Assembly: GCA_024742415.1 (NCBI GenBank)
Contig: JANSYN010000002.1
Location: 248,001-312,000, forward strand
Direction of reading: 5' to 3'
DNA from: Gammaproteobacteria bacterium
GTDB taxonomy: Bacteria > Pseudomonadota > Gammaproteobacteria > Pseudomonadales > Halieaceae
Length of the DNA stretch: 64,000 nucleotides
Part shown: positions 49,334 to 60,200 of the stretch, one piece after another
Layout: every line of letters begins with the position of its first letter
Numbering within the stretch: position 1 is the stretch's first letter
Notes under the pieces: generated by a model
The model's input: only the letters and a program-made list of their open reading frames with translations
Databases searched by the model: none
What the model was told of the DNA's origin: nothing
Position numbers and translations under genes: made by a program

Positions 49334-50794
49334 ATGCACAAACCGATGCCCGATGAGGGTCGCCCCGTCGATGAGATCTCTGCTCAACTCGAGGCGTTCA
49401 AGGAACGCGACCCGCACTACAAGGACGGTCGGGTATGGAGCCTTGTGTACTACCTGGACGAAGAGCACTCGGAGTTTATCAAGGATTCCTACCACCGCTT
49501 CGCCTGTGAGAACGGCCTCAATCCCGGCGCATTCAAAAGCCTGAAAAAAATGGAAACCGAGGTGATCAGCGCCACGGCAGACATCCTGCATGGCACACCG
49601 GAAGTTTGTGGCGTCGTGACTTCCGGAGGCACCGAGAGCTGCCTGATGGCGGTAAAGACCTATCGCGACATGGCCCGGGCAGAGCGCCGCGTCAGGAAAC
49701 CCGAGATGATCATGCCAACTACCGCTCACGTCGCATGGTTCAAGGCCTCTGAGTACTTTGGCGTAAAAATACGCCTGGTGCCGCTCAAGGATGACTTCAC
49801 ACCCGACCTGAAAAAACTGCAAAAGCTGATCAACCGCAACACGGTCATGATATTGGGCAGCGCTCCGGAGTATCCCCATGGCACCATCGACCCGATCGAG
49901 GCCATGGGTGAGATCGCACAAAAGAAGAACATTCCGCTACACGTTGATGCCTGCGTCGGCGGTTTTATCCTTCCTTTTATGGAGATGAACGGCGAAGCCA
50001 TGCCCAGGTGGGACTATCGGGTGCCGGGTGTGACATCGATCTCAGCGGACATCCACAAGTACGGCTACGCGGCCAAGGGTGCCTCAACAATCACCTATCG
50101 CACCCTGGATTACCTGCGCTACCAGATGTTTGCCTACCAGAACTGGCCCGGCGGCGTGTTTGCGTCTTCGGCACTGCTGGGCACCCGCCCGGGTGGCGCC
50201 TACGCCGCCGCCTGGGGCGTGACCCAATATTTTGGCAAAAGCGGCTACCGCCAGCTCGCCAGGGACACACTCGAAGCGGTCAACCAGCTGAAGGCGGGTG
50301 TCACTGCCATAGACGGCCTGGAGGTGATGGGCTCCCCCGTTGGGCCGCTGTTTTCCTATCGCTCCGTGGACCCTGACCTGAACATCTATGCCGTAGGCGA
50401 CCAAATGGATGCACTGGGCTGGCAGGTCAATCGCAACCAGTATCCGGCGGGTCTGCATGCAATGGTAACGGCACAACATCTCAAAGTGGTGGACCGCTAC
50501 CTGGAAGACCTGACCACTGCCGTAGCGGCAGTGCGTGCGAACCCTGAGCTGGCCAAGCAGGGCGGCGCCGCCACTTACGGCATGCTTGCCCACGTTCCCT
50601 TGCGCGGCATGGTAAAGAAAAAGGTACTGGAGATGTACAGTGAACAGTACCGCGCAGGTGGTGGCGAACTCGACCTGGCCTCCGGCGCAGAATCCGGCAT
50701 TGGTGGCGGGCAAGGCAAGGGACTTATCGACCGGCTGCTGGAGCGCTATGTCGATCGGCAGTCGCGCAGGGCCGCCCTGAAACGCCAGGGCTAG
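49334..50794 (+). CDS. PLP-dependent group II decarboxylase-fold protein, sphingosine-1-phosphate lyase-like
   Basis: VVTSGGTESCLMAVKTYRD, HVDACVGGFILPF, SISADIHKYGYAAKGASTI. SD GGGAGA before the ATG. Confidence 0.85.
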   Translation: MHKPMPDEGRPVDEISAQLEAFKERDPHYKDGRVWSLVYYLDEEHSEFIKDSYHRFACENGLNPGAFKSLKKMETEVISATADILHGTPEVCGVVTSGGTESCLMAVKTYRDMARAERRVRKPEMIMPTTAHVAWFKASEYFGVKIRLVPLKDDFTPDLKKLQKLINRNTVMILGSAPEYPHGTIDPIEAMGEIAQKKNIPLHVDACVGGFILPFMEMNGEAMPRWDYRVPGVTSISADIHKYGYAAKGASTITYRTLDYLRYQMFAYQNWPGGVFASSALLGTRPGGAYAAAWGVTQYFGKSGYRQLARDTLEAVNQLKAGVTAIDGLEVMGSPVGPLFSYRSVDPDLNIYAVGDQMDALGWQVNRNQYPAGLHAMVTAQHLKVVDRYLEDLTTAVAAVRANPELAKQGGAATYGMLAHVPLRGMVKKKVLEMYSEQYRAGGGELDLASGAESGIGGGQGKGLIDRLLERYVDRQSRRAALKRQG

Positions 50795-50797
50795 CTG

Positions 50798-51637
50798 TCA
50801 GGCCAGCAGCCGACCCTGTGCATAATCGCGCATCGCCTGCTCAATCTCTTGCGGCGTATTCATCACGAAGGGGCCGCGCTGCACGATGGGCTCCCTGATC
50901 GGGGTAGCCAGCAACACCAGCAGGCGCGCACCATCTGGCCCAGCTGCGAGCCTGATGGTGTCGCCATTGGCGTACAGACCCATCTGGCCATGTGCGACGC
51001 CTTCAATGTCGCCTGCAAAAACCCGCACCAGCGCGGTCTGCCCTGGATCTACAGGCAGATCGATCACAGCGCCGCCACCCAGTTCCATATCCAGGTAAGT
51101 GGGGTGCGTGCTGCGCTCACTGACCGGACCGGTCACAGCGATTTCGTCCAGTTCAAGGCGACCTGCGATGACGGCAATGCGCACACCCTCTGCCGGCGCC
51201 ACGAGGGGGATGTCTTTACGCTTAAACTCCTGGTAGGCGGCGGGTTGCATTTTCTGCGCCGCAGGCAGGTTCAGCCACAGCTGGAATCCATGCAGCAGGC
51301 CGTCGGACTGCTCGGGCATTTCTGAATGAATCACGCCGCGACCGGCCGTCATCCATTGCACATCGCCCGGGCCTATCACACCTTCATTACCCATGTGATC
51401 GCGGTGGCGCATTGCACCTTCGAGCATGTAGGTGATGGTTTCGAAGCCACGGTGTGGATGCGGCGGAAAACCACCTACGTAGTCAGCGCCGTCCTCTGAG
51501 CGAATTTCATCGAGCAGCAGGAACGGGTCGATCTCTGCGGACAGGGCTGCGCCTGCGATCCGCAGGATTTTTACCCCGTCTCCGTCGGCGGCCGGTTGCG
51601 CGTTGATCACGCGCTGCAATTGACGTGTACCAATCAT
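50798..51637 (-). CDS. Pirin family protein
   Basis: GGFPPHPHRGFETITYMLEGAMRHRDHMGNEGVIGPGDVQWMTAGRGVIHSEMPE. Confidence 0.95.
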   Translation of the reverse strand: MIGTRQLQRVINAQPAADGDGVKILRIAGAALSAEIDPFLLLDEIRSEDGADYVGGFPPHPHRGFETITYMLEGAMRHRDHMGNEGVIGPGDVQWMTAGRGVIHSEMPEQSDGLLHGFQLWLNLPAAQKMQPAAYQEFKRKDIPLVAPAEGVRIAVIAGRLELDEIAVTGPVSERSTHPTYLDMELGGGAVIDLPVDPGQTALVRVFAGDIEGVAHGQMGLYANGDTIRLAAGPDGARLLVLLATPIREPIVQRGPFVMNTPQEIEQAMRDYAQGRLLA

Positions 51638-51649
51638 ACTGTCTCCGTG

Positions 51650-52642
51650 TTAAGCGGCGCTGGATGCAGCAGACGGCAAGCGCTCGCGATGATGCGGCCG
51701 CGTAAAATCAATTTCCTGGCCCAGCGGTACCACGCCAGTCGGGTTAATCGTTTTGTGGCTGCCGTAGTAGTGCAGTTTCGTGTAGGGCATATCCACCGTG
51801 GCGGCCACACCTGGCTGTTGATAGAGGTCACGCACGTAGTGCGGCAGGTGTTCGTAATCCTCTATGCGCTGTCGGTTGGTTTTGAAATGGCCAAAGTACA
51901 CCGCATCAAAGCGCACAAGCGTAGTAAAAAGACGCCAGTCCGCTTCAGTGATGGCGTCACCGGTCAGGTAGCGCCGTGTTGCCAGCCGCCTGTCCAACTC
52001 ATCCAGTGCGGTAAACAATTCCTGGTAGGCGGTCGCGTAGGCGTCCTGTGACGTTGCAAAGCCTGCGCGGTATACGCCGTTATTGATGGATGGGTAGATC
52101 CAGGCGTTCAACTGGTCAATCTCAGTGCGCAACGCTGGCGGGTAGTAATCGTCATCGTTGCCCGTGATGTCATTGAAGGCGCTGTTGAACATTCGAATGA
52201 TCTCGGCGGACTCATTGCTCACAATGGTCTGGCGTTGTTTGTCCCACAGCAGGGGCACGGTCACGCGCGTGGTCACGTCTGGCATGGCCCTGGTGTAGAT
52301 TTCATGCAGGAACTGCGCACCAAACTGGTGATCGGGACGCTCCTGTGAAAAGGTCCAGCCGTGTTCCAGCATCAGTGGGTCAACCACGGACACGCTGATA
52401 ATGTCTTCGAGCTGTTTCAGATGACGGAAGATCAACGTGCGGTGCGCCCACGGGCAGGCCAGCGACACATACAGGTGGTAGCGTCCCGGCTCCGCCGCAA
52501 AGCCGCCCTCACCCGAGGGGCCGGCAGCGCCATCGGCGGTAATCCAGTTCCGAAAAAGACTGTCCTGGCGCTGGAACTGCCCCTTGTTACTCTCGGTCTC
52601 GTACCACTGGTCTACCCACTTACCTTCAACTAACAGTCCCAT
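51650..52642 (-). CDS. Glutathionyl-hydroquinone reductase / GST omega-like (YqjG/ECM4 type)
   Basis: YHLYVSLACPWAHRTLIFRHLKQLEDIISVSVVDP, INNGVYRAGFATSQDAYATAYQELF. Confidence 0.93.
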   Translation of the reverse strand: MGLLVEGKWVDQWYETESNKGQFQRQDSLFRNWITADGAAGPSGEGGFAAEPGRYHLYVSLACPWAHRTLIFRHLKQLEDIISVSVVDPLMLEHGWTFSQERPDHQFGAQFLHEIYTRAMPDVTTRVTVPLLWDKQRQTIVSNESAEIIRMFNSAFNDITGNDDDYYPPALRTEIDQLNAWIYPSINNGVYRAGFATSQDAYATAYQELFTALDELDRRLATRRYLTGDAITEADWRLFTTLVRFDAVYFGHFKTNRQRIEDYEHLPHYVRDLYQQPGVAATVDMPYTKLHYYGSHKTINPTGVVPLGQEIDFTRPHHRERLPSAASSAA

Positions 52643-52710
52643 ACCACGCTACTCCCTTTTTCATTCAATGATTTAACTGGAATGAACGCAGTATATATTT
52701 GCTAAACCCT

Positions 52711-52732
52711 GTGAAAAGCGATACTTTTTCAC
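52711..52732. promoter_or_regulatory. Inverted repeat GTGAAAA-N8-TTTTCAC in a divergent LysR promoter
   Basis: Perfect 7-bp arms between the divergent genes at 52642(-) and 52757(+). Confidence 0.5.
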
Positions 52733-52756
52733 TAATCCTTTCAATTATTTTGATTA

Positions 52757-53656
52757 ATGAAAACAGCCCTCACCCTGGAAGCCTTGCAAGTCATTGACGC
52801 CATCGAGCGCAAAGGCAGTTTTGCCGCGGCCGCAACCGTGTTGCATAGAGTCCCCTCGGCACTGTCCTACACTGTGCAGAAACTCGAGCAGGACCTGGGC
52901 GTCACCCTGTTTCGCAAAGAGGGGCGACGAGCGGTACTGACCACAGCCGGGCGCCACCTGGTTGAGCGCGGGCGCCAGCTGCTGCAGGCCGCTGATACCC
53001 TGGCCGCAGACACACGCCAGATCGCCACCGGCTGGGAACCGCAGCTGCGTATCGCTATCGATACCGCGGTGGCACTGGGCGACGTCCTGCCCGCGATTGC
53101 CGCACTGTATGACCAACAGCCGGCCATTGAAGTGACGCTGACCACCGAAGTGCTCGGTGGCACCTGGGAGGCCCTGCTGGAAGACAGGGTAGACCTGGTG
53201 GTTGGTGGCATCGAAGAGATGCCCAGGCACAAGGGCCTGCGCTGTGAGCCCTGGCAAACCATCAGGCACGTGTTCGTTGCCGCCCCCGGCCACCCTGTTT
53301 GCCAGGCCCCGCAGCCGCTGACGCAAGACACCATCAAAGCGCATCGGGCAGTGATAATCCGAGACACCTCACGCAACAACGCGCCCCTATCGCGCGGTAT
53401 TCTCAACCCGCAACAGTTTATCGAGGTGCCCGACATGGCCGCCAAGGTCGAAGCCCAGCGGCAGGGATTGGGAGTGGGTTATGTGCCCTTGGCCAGCGTG
53501 ACCCAGGCTATTACCAGCGGTGCGCTGGTGGAGTTAAGCGTAGAGGAACAGCGTGCGCCAGAGACGACCTTCCTTGGATGGCGCTCGACCTATCGCGGCC
53601 GCGCCTTGAGTTTTCTCATCGACACCTTGCGCCTGCCTGAAGCGCACGCGGGCTAG
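52757..53656 (+). CDS. LysR family transcriptional regulator
   Basis: N-terminal HTH ALQVIDAIERKGSFAAAATVLHRVPSALSYTVQKLEQDLGVTLFRK. Confidence 0.95.
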   Translation: MKTALTLEALQVIDAIERKGSFAAAATVLHRVPSALSYTVQKLEQDLGVTLFRKEGRRAVLTTAGRHLVERGRQLLQAADTLAADTRQIATGWEPQLRIAIDTAVALGDVLPAIAALYDQQPAIEVTLTTEVLGGTWEALLEDRVDLVVGGIEEMPRHKGLRCEPWQTIRHVFVAAPGHPVCQAPQPLTQDTIKAHRAVIIRDTSRNNAPLSRGILNPQQFIEVPDMAAKVEAQRQGLGVGYVPLASVTQAITSGALVELSVEEQRAPETTFLGWRSTYRGRALSFLIDTLRLPEAHAG

Positions 53657-53685
53657 GGCAGCATTTGCGAGGGCGTCGAACAGGC

Positions 53686-54417
53686 TCAGGCAACGTTGCT
53701 CGCGGCCTCCTGCTGCAGCCCGCTTTCCATTTGCGCGACCATGCCAGGCGGCAGCCCCAGGCGAAAGGCCAGCGCATCCAGGTACATTCTGCCCTGCACA
53801 CGCTCAATATCAATGGCCATCGCCGATGCCAGGTACACTTCGGCAGCCACTTCCGGTGAGCTTACGCGTTCGCACAGTTCCGCCAGCGAAGGCGGCGACT
53901 CCAGAGTGTCAAAGACCATGGCTTTCTCCTCGTGTGATAAGGACATTTCATTCACCGTTGCAAAAATAGTCGAACGCTCGTGCTCATCCAGGTGGCCGTC
54001 TGCACAGGCCGCTGCCACCATCGCCTGTACGATCAGCAACGCCGGGGAGCCACTGCGGTCGTCCTGGTCGTCCAGCGCAAAGCGCTGCTCGGTAAGGCCC
54101 TGCCAGCTCTGCAAGGACTGGGGGTTCTGTGGCAGCGCATTCTGCGGCACACCCGGATGTGCTGCTGACGCCGCAGGCGCGACGTTACCGGCGGACCCTG
54201 CGCTTGTCGCAGTCCCATCGGCGTTGGTGCCCTGATAATTCTGGTAGGCCTTCCACGCCACGCCGCCCAATGCTGCAATACCACCCACTTTGAGCAGCGT
54301 GCCCGCGGTTTTGCGCGCCTTTTTGTTGCTCACAAGGGCACCGCCCAGAGCGCCTCCGGCGACACCGCCCAAAACGCCACTGCTGGCCAGGCTGGAAACG
54401 ATTTTATTGAGATCCAT
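53686..54417 (-). CDS. DUF533 / TerB-like (YebE-type) membrane-associated protein
   Basis: Gly-rich N-terminus LGGVAGGALGGALV, C-terminal TerB-like helical domain. Confidence 0.82.
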   Translation of the reverse strand: MDLNKIVSSLASSGVLGGVAGGALGGALVSNKKARKTAGTLLKVGGIAALGGVAWKAYQNYQGTNADGTATSAGSAGNVAPAASAAHPGVPQNALPQNPQSLQSWQGLTEQRFALDDQDDRSGSPALLIVQAMVAAACADGHLDEHERSTIFATVNEMSLSHEEKAMVFDTLESPPSLAELCERVSSPEVAAEVYLASAMAIDIERVQGRMYLDALAFRLGLPPGMVAQMESGLQQEAASNVA

Positions 54418-54557
54418 AACAACCCCTCACTCACGCCAGTATGGGGTCAGGTCAAAAACCGAACAAAACGGTTTTCGTTCACATTATCATCGGTTTTTAC
54501 GAATTACGGTGGGAGGGGTTGGCGGCGCCACTGGCAGCGCCGCCAGGCGATGGGAAG

Positions 54558-55913
54558 TTACATCACGCCATAGGCCAGCATTGCATTGGCCACTTTGGTA
54601 AAACCGGCGATATTCGCGCCCTTGGAGTAATCGACGTGGCCGCCCTTCTGGACGCCATGCTCAACACACTCGTCGTGAATATCCACCATGATCTGGCGCA
54701 GACGTTCATCCACTTCCGTCTCGGACCATTTCAGTCGCAGGCTGTTCTGGCTCATTTCCAGGCCGGAAACCGCAACGCCGCCGGCATTGGCGGCCTTGGC
54801 CGGGGCGTGCAGCAGGTCTTTGACTGAGCTGAAAATATGGATGGCGTCCGGTGTTGTGGGCATATTGGCACCCTCACAGACTGCCCTTGCTCCGTTCTTA
54901 ATAAGTACTTTGGCATCTTTCACATCTATTTCGTTCTGTGTGGCGCAGGGAAACACCAACTCGCCGGCAATGCCCCAGGGAGTCTTGCCCTTGTAGAACT
55001 TGAGGCCGAACTCATCCGCCGCTTCCTTGATCCGGCCACGGCGCTTGTTCTTCAACTCTTTCACGTACTCCAGGTGCTCAGTGGTAATGCCGTCCTTGGC
55101 ATAAATCACGCCACCGGAATCAGACAGCGTCAGCACCCTGGCGCCGTTCTCGATGAGTTTTTCAGCGCAATAGGTCGCGACATTGCCTGAACCGGACACC
55201 AGGCAGGTACGGTCCTCCAGGTGTTCATTGTGATGCGAGAGCATCTTTTCCATCATGTACACAGCGCCATAACCCGTGGCTTCTGTGCGAATGTGGCTTC
55301 CGCCAAAATCCAGTGCCTTGCCGGTCAATACCCCCTCAAAACGATTCACCAGGCGCTTGTACTGGCCAAACAGGAAGCCGACTTCCCTTGCACCAACGCC
55401 AATATCTCCGGCAGGGACATCGGTATCGGGGCCGATGTGGCGTTGCAGTTCGGTCATAAAGGCCTGGCAGAACCGCATGACTTCGTCGTCGCTGCGGCCT
55501 TTTGGGTCAAAGTTCGCGCCGCCCTTGCCGCCGCCCAGGGGCAGGCCGGTGAGCGAATTCTTGAACACCTGCTCAAACGCCAGAAACTTCAGCACACCCT
55601 GGTTGACCGACGGGTGAAAGCGGATACCGCCCTTGTAGGGCCCGATGGAATTGTTTTGCTGAACCCGGAAACCGCGATTCACGCGCAGCTCACCCTGGTC
55701 ATCCTCCCAAACCACGCGGAAGCTGACCACACGGTCAGGTTCCGTCATACGCTCAAGAATGCGCATGTCCTTGTAGGCCGGTTTGTCGGCAATAAAGGGA
55801 ATGATATCCATTGCCACCTCATGCACGGCCTGGTGAAACTCAGGTTCACCGGGATTACGGCTGATGACGCCTTCCATGAAGGTGTCCAGGTCTTCGGCTT
55901 TGTCGATGCTCAT
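54558..55913 (-). CDS. gdhA: NADP-type glutamate dehydrogenase
   Basis: GPYKGGIRFHPSVNQGVLKFLAFEQVFKNSLTGLPLGGGKGGANFDPKGRSD. Confidence 0.96.
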   Translation of the reverse strand: MSIDKAEDLDTFMEGVISRNPGEPEFHQAVHEVAMDIIPFIADKPAYKDMRILERMTEPDRVVSFRVVWEDDQGELRVNRGFRVQQNNSIGPYKGGIRFHPSVNQGVLKFLAFEQVFKNSLTGLPLGGGKGGANFDPKGRSDDEVMRFCQAFMTELQRHIGPDTDVPAGDIGVGAREVGFLFGQYKRLVNRFEGVLTGKALDFGGSHIRTEATGYGAVYMMEKMLSHHNEHLEDRTCLVSGSGNVATYCAEKLIENGARVLTLSDSGGVIYAKDGITTEHLEYVKELKNKRRGRIKEAADEFGLKFYKGKTPWGIAGELVFPCATQNEIDVKDAKVLIKNGARAVCEGANMPTTPDAIHIFSSVKDLLHAPAKAANAGGVAVSGLEMSQNSLRLKWSETEVDERLRQIMVDIHDECVEHGVQKGGHVDYSKGANIAGFTKVANAMLAYGVM

Positions 55914-56065
55914 ACACAGGTTCTCTCAGTTGAAGTTACATCCGCGCCGCACTGCGGTTTGCGTGCGACAGACAATTCTCCAGGCTCCCTTGCCGCGCAC
56001 CGGGAACAAAATGGCCAACACGACAAGCGCAGCTGGCGGGCCCGAATGTGCCGGCGCCGCAGCGG

Positions 56066-57109
56066 CTAAACCTCTTCCCACATATCGGGCATAAGGTGCC
56101 CTTTCTCTTTCAGCGTCAGCAGTTGCAGCTCGACCAGCGGGCTGTCGAAGCAGGACTCAACAGGCACCTCTGGCAGGTACTCCTCGCCAATGCCGCGCTT
56201 GATAAACACCGCATTGAAGCAGTGCCGCTCACAACCCACCAGCCGGTAGCCTTTGTCATTGGCCAGCGCGACGAACGCGCCCAGCGAAGCGCCATTGTGT
56301 GGCACGCCCTGCGGCGCAACAACGCTGGAAGTATGAAAGTCTTCAACATATTTCTGGGTGACACGCGCCTCGGGGCCCCAACCGCTTTGGTACTCAAGGA
56401 TAACGACCCTGGGCTCGGCCACGTCCAGCGCCTGCCAGATCCAGTAATCGTTGCCGTCCATGTCCAGTGACAGCAAATCGATGCTGCCAGCGAAATTATG
56501 GTAGCGAATGATGTCGTTGATGTTCTCGCGGGTGATCCAGGCGTCCACCAGCTTTGGCGGTGCAATGCAGGTATCGCGACAGCTGCGGTAAAACGCCCTG
56601 CCCTTGTCGAGTTTTTGTTTGTCGCCATCGAGTAGCAGCCCGCGCCAGCCGTGGTTGATAATCAGGTTGGCGGTGTTGCACTGAATACCCTCGCCACAAC
56701 ACAGCTCAATGGAACGCCGGTTGGTCACACCAATCAGGGCAAACACGTAGAGCAGGATGCCGTCTTCACCCGTTTGCGAGTAGGCGCGAAAGGCAACGTC
56801 CTTGAACTCGGGCAAGGGCTGGCCGGTGCGCGCCAGCTGCTGGTAGTGCAGCCGCAGCTGGATCTGATTCGTTTGCTGCGTGTTCGGCGCGGCCACCGCG
56901 CTGTCGGGCATGAGCGCAGATTGCCAGGAATGTTCTTCGGTCGCCGCAGCGCTTGCCGCTTGCGACGGGCGCTTATCGCCACCGTGTACACTGCTTCGAT
57001 CCCCCGGCGCAAAGAGGGCCTTCAGGCGCTGCATCAGCATGTGTGTCTGTGTCTCCGTATCATTCTTATTGTTCTCAATGCCCGCTAACACTGCCCTGCA
57101 GGCCTGCAC
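56066..57109 (-). CDS. Hypothetical protein with FkbM/methyltransferase-like segment
   Basis: YSQTGEDGILLYVFALIG...IELCCGEGIQCNTANLIINHGWRGLLLDGD, SLDMDGNDYWIWQAL. Start may be the internal Met (MLMQRLKALF). Confidence 0.6.
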   Translation of the reverse strand: MQACRAVLAGIENNKNDTETQTHMLMQRLKALFAPGDRSSVHGGDKRPSQAASAAATEEHSWQSALMPDSAVAAPNTQQTNQIQLRLHYQQLARTGQPLPEFKDVAFRAYSQTGEDGILLYVFALIGVTNRRSIELCCGEGIQCNTANLIINHGWRGLLLDGDKQKLDKGRAFYRSCRDTCIAPPKLVDAWITRENINDIIRYHNFAGSIDLLSLDMDGNDYWIWQALDVAEPRVVILEYQSGWGPEARVTQKYVEDFHTSSVVAPQGVPHNGASLGAFVALANDKGYRLVGCERHCFNAVFIKRGIGEEYLPEVPVESCFDSPLVELQLLTLKEKGHLMPDMWEEV

Positions 57110-57232
57110 ACTGGCCCGCCCGGGTGTTTCAGGGACACTCCCAGCATAGCAGCTAGCGCTGCATCAGGCTCACTTATCGGCATGCACCCGCAGTGAACGG
57201 GCACCGGCACGCTGAACCGGCGTGGTCGCCCA

Positions 57233-60200
57233 CTACGGGGACGGCCCCGGTTGGGCCTTGTCAAACTGCGCGAGCGCATCCTCACACGGCGTCCGCGAGT
57301 TCAGAAACCGATCATAGAGCGTTGTTCCCAGAATCGACAAGCCGCCAGTGGCAACTGCCGCGCCGCCCGCAATGGCGCCACTGGTGGCATTGAGGCCAAT
57401 GGAGGGCCTGGATAATGTGCCAACGATCTGTACATACGGGTTAACCAGCCCCGCCGCACTGATGCCAAGGCCCTTACGCGGTTTGTTGTCGAAGCGAATC
57501 TTGAGTTTCTCATTGGCCAGATTGACCTTGCCATGCGCGGTCAGATCAACGCCCCTGGTACGCATGACCAGGCCCGGTGAAAGTTCGATCACACCTGCCG
57601 CGGCCGTCAACGCGATCACCGTGCATTCAATTTGCAGGTCTGTGGTTCTGGTGCGAGAGGGCAGCAGAGCATCGAGCAGTTGCGCTGTAAATGACGCCAT
57701 CGCGAGGTCAAGACCGATGTTCTCCACCGTGCCGGCACCGCCATGCAACCTCAAGCTGCCCGCCAGCGTCTGCGCCATGGCCCGTGTGGTGTTGCCAGTG
57801 GCAGTGAACTGCGCCTGAAAATCATGTAATGGCAGAACGTCGATGGACGGGGCGCTCGAGGTAATGCCCAGCGGAAACCCAACACCTTGCACCTGCATCG
57901 CAGCGGCAAGCTCGCCCGCATCGGGCGCCAGCGTTCCCTTGCCCTTCAGCATGCCCCTGCTGCCGCGCAGCTCGACCACTTCCACGGCCAGGGCACCGTC
58001 GCCCGCCGCGACCTGCATTTGCAGGTGGTCGATCAGTGATTCACTGCTAAAGTTTGGGTCGGCAATTCCCAGGGGGCCAGCCTCGATGGCCAGGTCGATG
58101 CGGTACTGTTCGAGCACTGCCGTCTCGATCGGTACCTCGGGGATCATCCTGTTGTTTGACGGGCGAGCAGGTTTGGTGGCTGCGGTTGCGTCTGTTCCTG
58201 CGTCTGGGGCTGTGTCGGTTGCTTCTGCAGTGTCCGCAGGACGCAGCGCCAGCCAGCGATCCAGCTCTGCACGTTCAATGCGCAGCTCACCCGACAGTGT
58301 GGGAACGTCTGCATCCTCGTAGTTCAACCTGGCACTGGCGATGGACTGACCCACGCGCAGCGTTGCCAGGTCGAGTGCTATGGTGTTCCCGTGCAGCTGA
58401 AGCTCCCCGCTCAGTTCAAAAGGCAGGTCACCTTCAGGTACGTAGCCGGTACCGACAATCGACTTCAACTCGTCACCGGCGCCACTGAAGTGCAGTGTCA
58501 TCGGTGTATCGCCAGAGACAGGCATGGTCAGCACAAGGTCTATCGTGGACGCATCAGCGCCACGCACGGTTATATGGTTGCGTACCGCGTCATTGAGCAC
58601 GCTGGACTCAATCCCAAGACGCAGCGGTGTATCGGGAAGGCCGGGGCCGTCGGCCACTGCAAACAATGCCGAGGGCTGCTCCAGGCGCACATCTGCTTCC
58701 AGCTTTGCATCCTGCAGGGAAAAATCGTCGCGCAGCTCGGCCTTTGCCACACCATTGAATTCTGGACCAGCCAGCTCACGAACGTCCAGCCGCATCAGGC
58801 CGCCCTGCCATGATTGCAACGCTTGCACATTGTAAGGCCCGGGGGACAGCCCTTGCGGAAAATGCTTGCCCAGCAGTTGGGCGGCGTCCTGCAGCTGCGC
58901 TTTGATATCGAGGTCGCCCTCGATTCCGCCACCGGCCATGTGCAAGGGGCCACGCGCTGTCAGCGTCGAACCAGCAACCTCAAGCTCCAGCGCCTGCAAC
59001 ACCGGCGCAGCGACCTCACCGCCAAGCGTGAGCGTCACATCCAGCGGCACATCACCCAGACCGGTGACTTCCAGTTGCTCACCCAGCTCACGCAGCGAAG
59101 CGCTGTGCAGGTTTATCTGCATGTTGAGCGCATCCAGGGCCGGCAAATTGCCCAGCGTGCCCTGGCCGGTCAACAGCAGCGGCTGTGCGGTGGCCTGCAG
59201 ATCGCGCAAAACCAGCCCGCTGCTTTGGTCCACCGCCAGTTTTGCCTGCGCTGCGTACGGCTGCGGGGGCAAACCGGAAACCTGCAGTACCGCGCCCAGT
59301 TGCGCCAGGTCCGGCCCGTTGAGCGCCATCTTGATGTCAGTGCCGAGCATTTCCGGGTACTGCCCCAGCAAGCCCTCGAATGAGAGTCCGTGCCGGCCGA
59401 TCCTGAGGCTGGAGGACGCAAACTCAATAAGACCCTCGCGGTCGGACAACTCCCCGGTAAACTCATACGGCTCGGCAAGATACCCGGGGCGTCGCGCTGC
59501 GCGCTGCCAGACCGAAAAATCCGGCCCGCTGGCGCGCACTGTGATATTGGCGCCATCAACCTGGGGGAACCGCGTAAAGTCACCGTCCAGAAGTATGCGA
59601 TGGGCACCGGCCTCAAAATGCAGAGCGTCCAACGCAAGATCAGGACCGACGCGCCTGACCTTGCCGCGCAATGTAAACGGTGTATCGGGCACCTCGGCAC
59701 TGCCAAAGGCGGTTGCGACGCGGTTGATACTTTTTCCGACCGCGTCAATGCTCAGGGCAAGCCCGTCCAAACGCGCGGGATCATCTGCAACACCATCGAG
59801 CTTGAGCGTGAAGTGATCAAAGTCCAGCTGCGCTGCGAGCTGTATTCCTGGGTCAACATCGGTAACAACCACCCGCGCATCGAGCTGGCTGCCACGCTCA
59901 AACAAGGGGGATACAGCAGCCAGGCCTTCGGGCACCGCGCCGTTGATTTCAGCGGCCAGCGTCATGTCTTTGAGCACGCTGATATCGGGAATTTCGCCAC
60001 TGGAACGGAACACCACGCTGCCCACTGAACCACTGAGCTGCTGCGACAGGTTGCGGCCAGAATACAGGCTCTGCGGCGAACTGACGGTACCGCTGATCTG
60101 CCAGGGATCTGCATTCAGCCTGCCCGAACCTGCCAACTCAAGTTGCCCACTGGCCGCTTGTTGTTGCCGGAGCTGATCGATGACGATATGTATGCGCTGG

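Noticed and set aside
58866-59816. 316-aa plus-strand ORF opposite AsmA
   Set aside because: Ser/Pro/Arg-rich shadow translation; the minus-strand AsmA frame spans 1165 codons.
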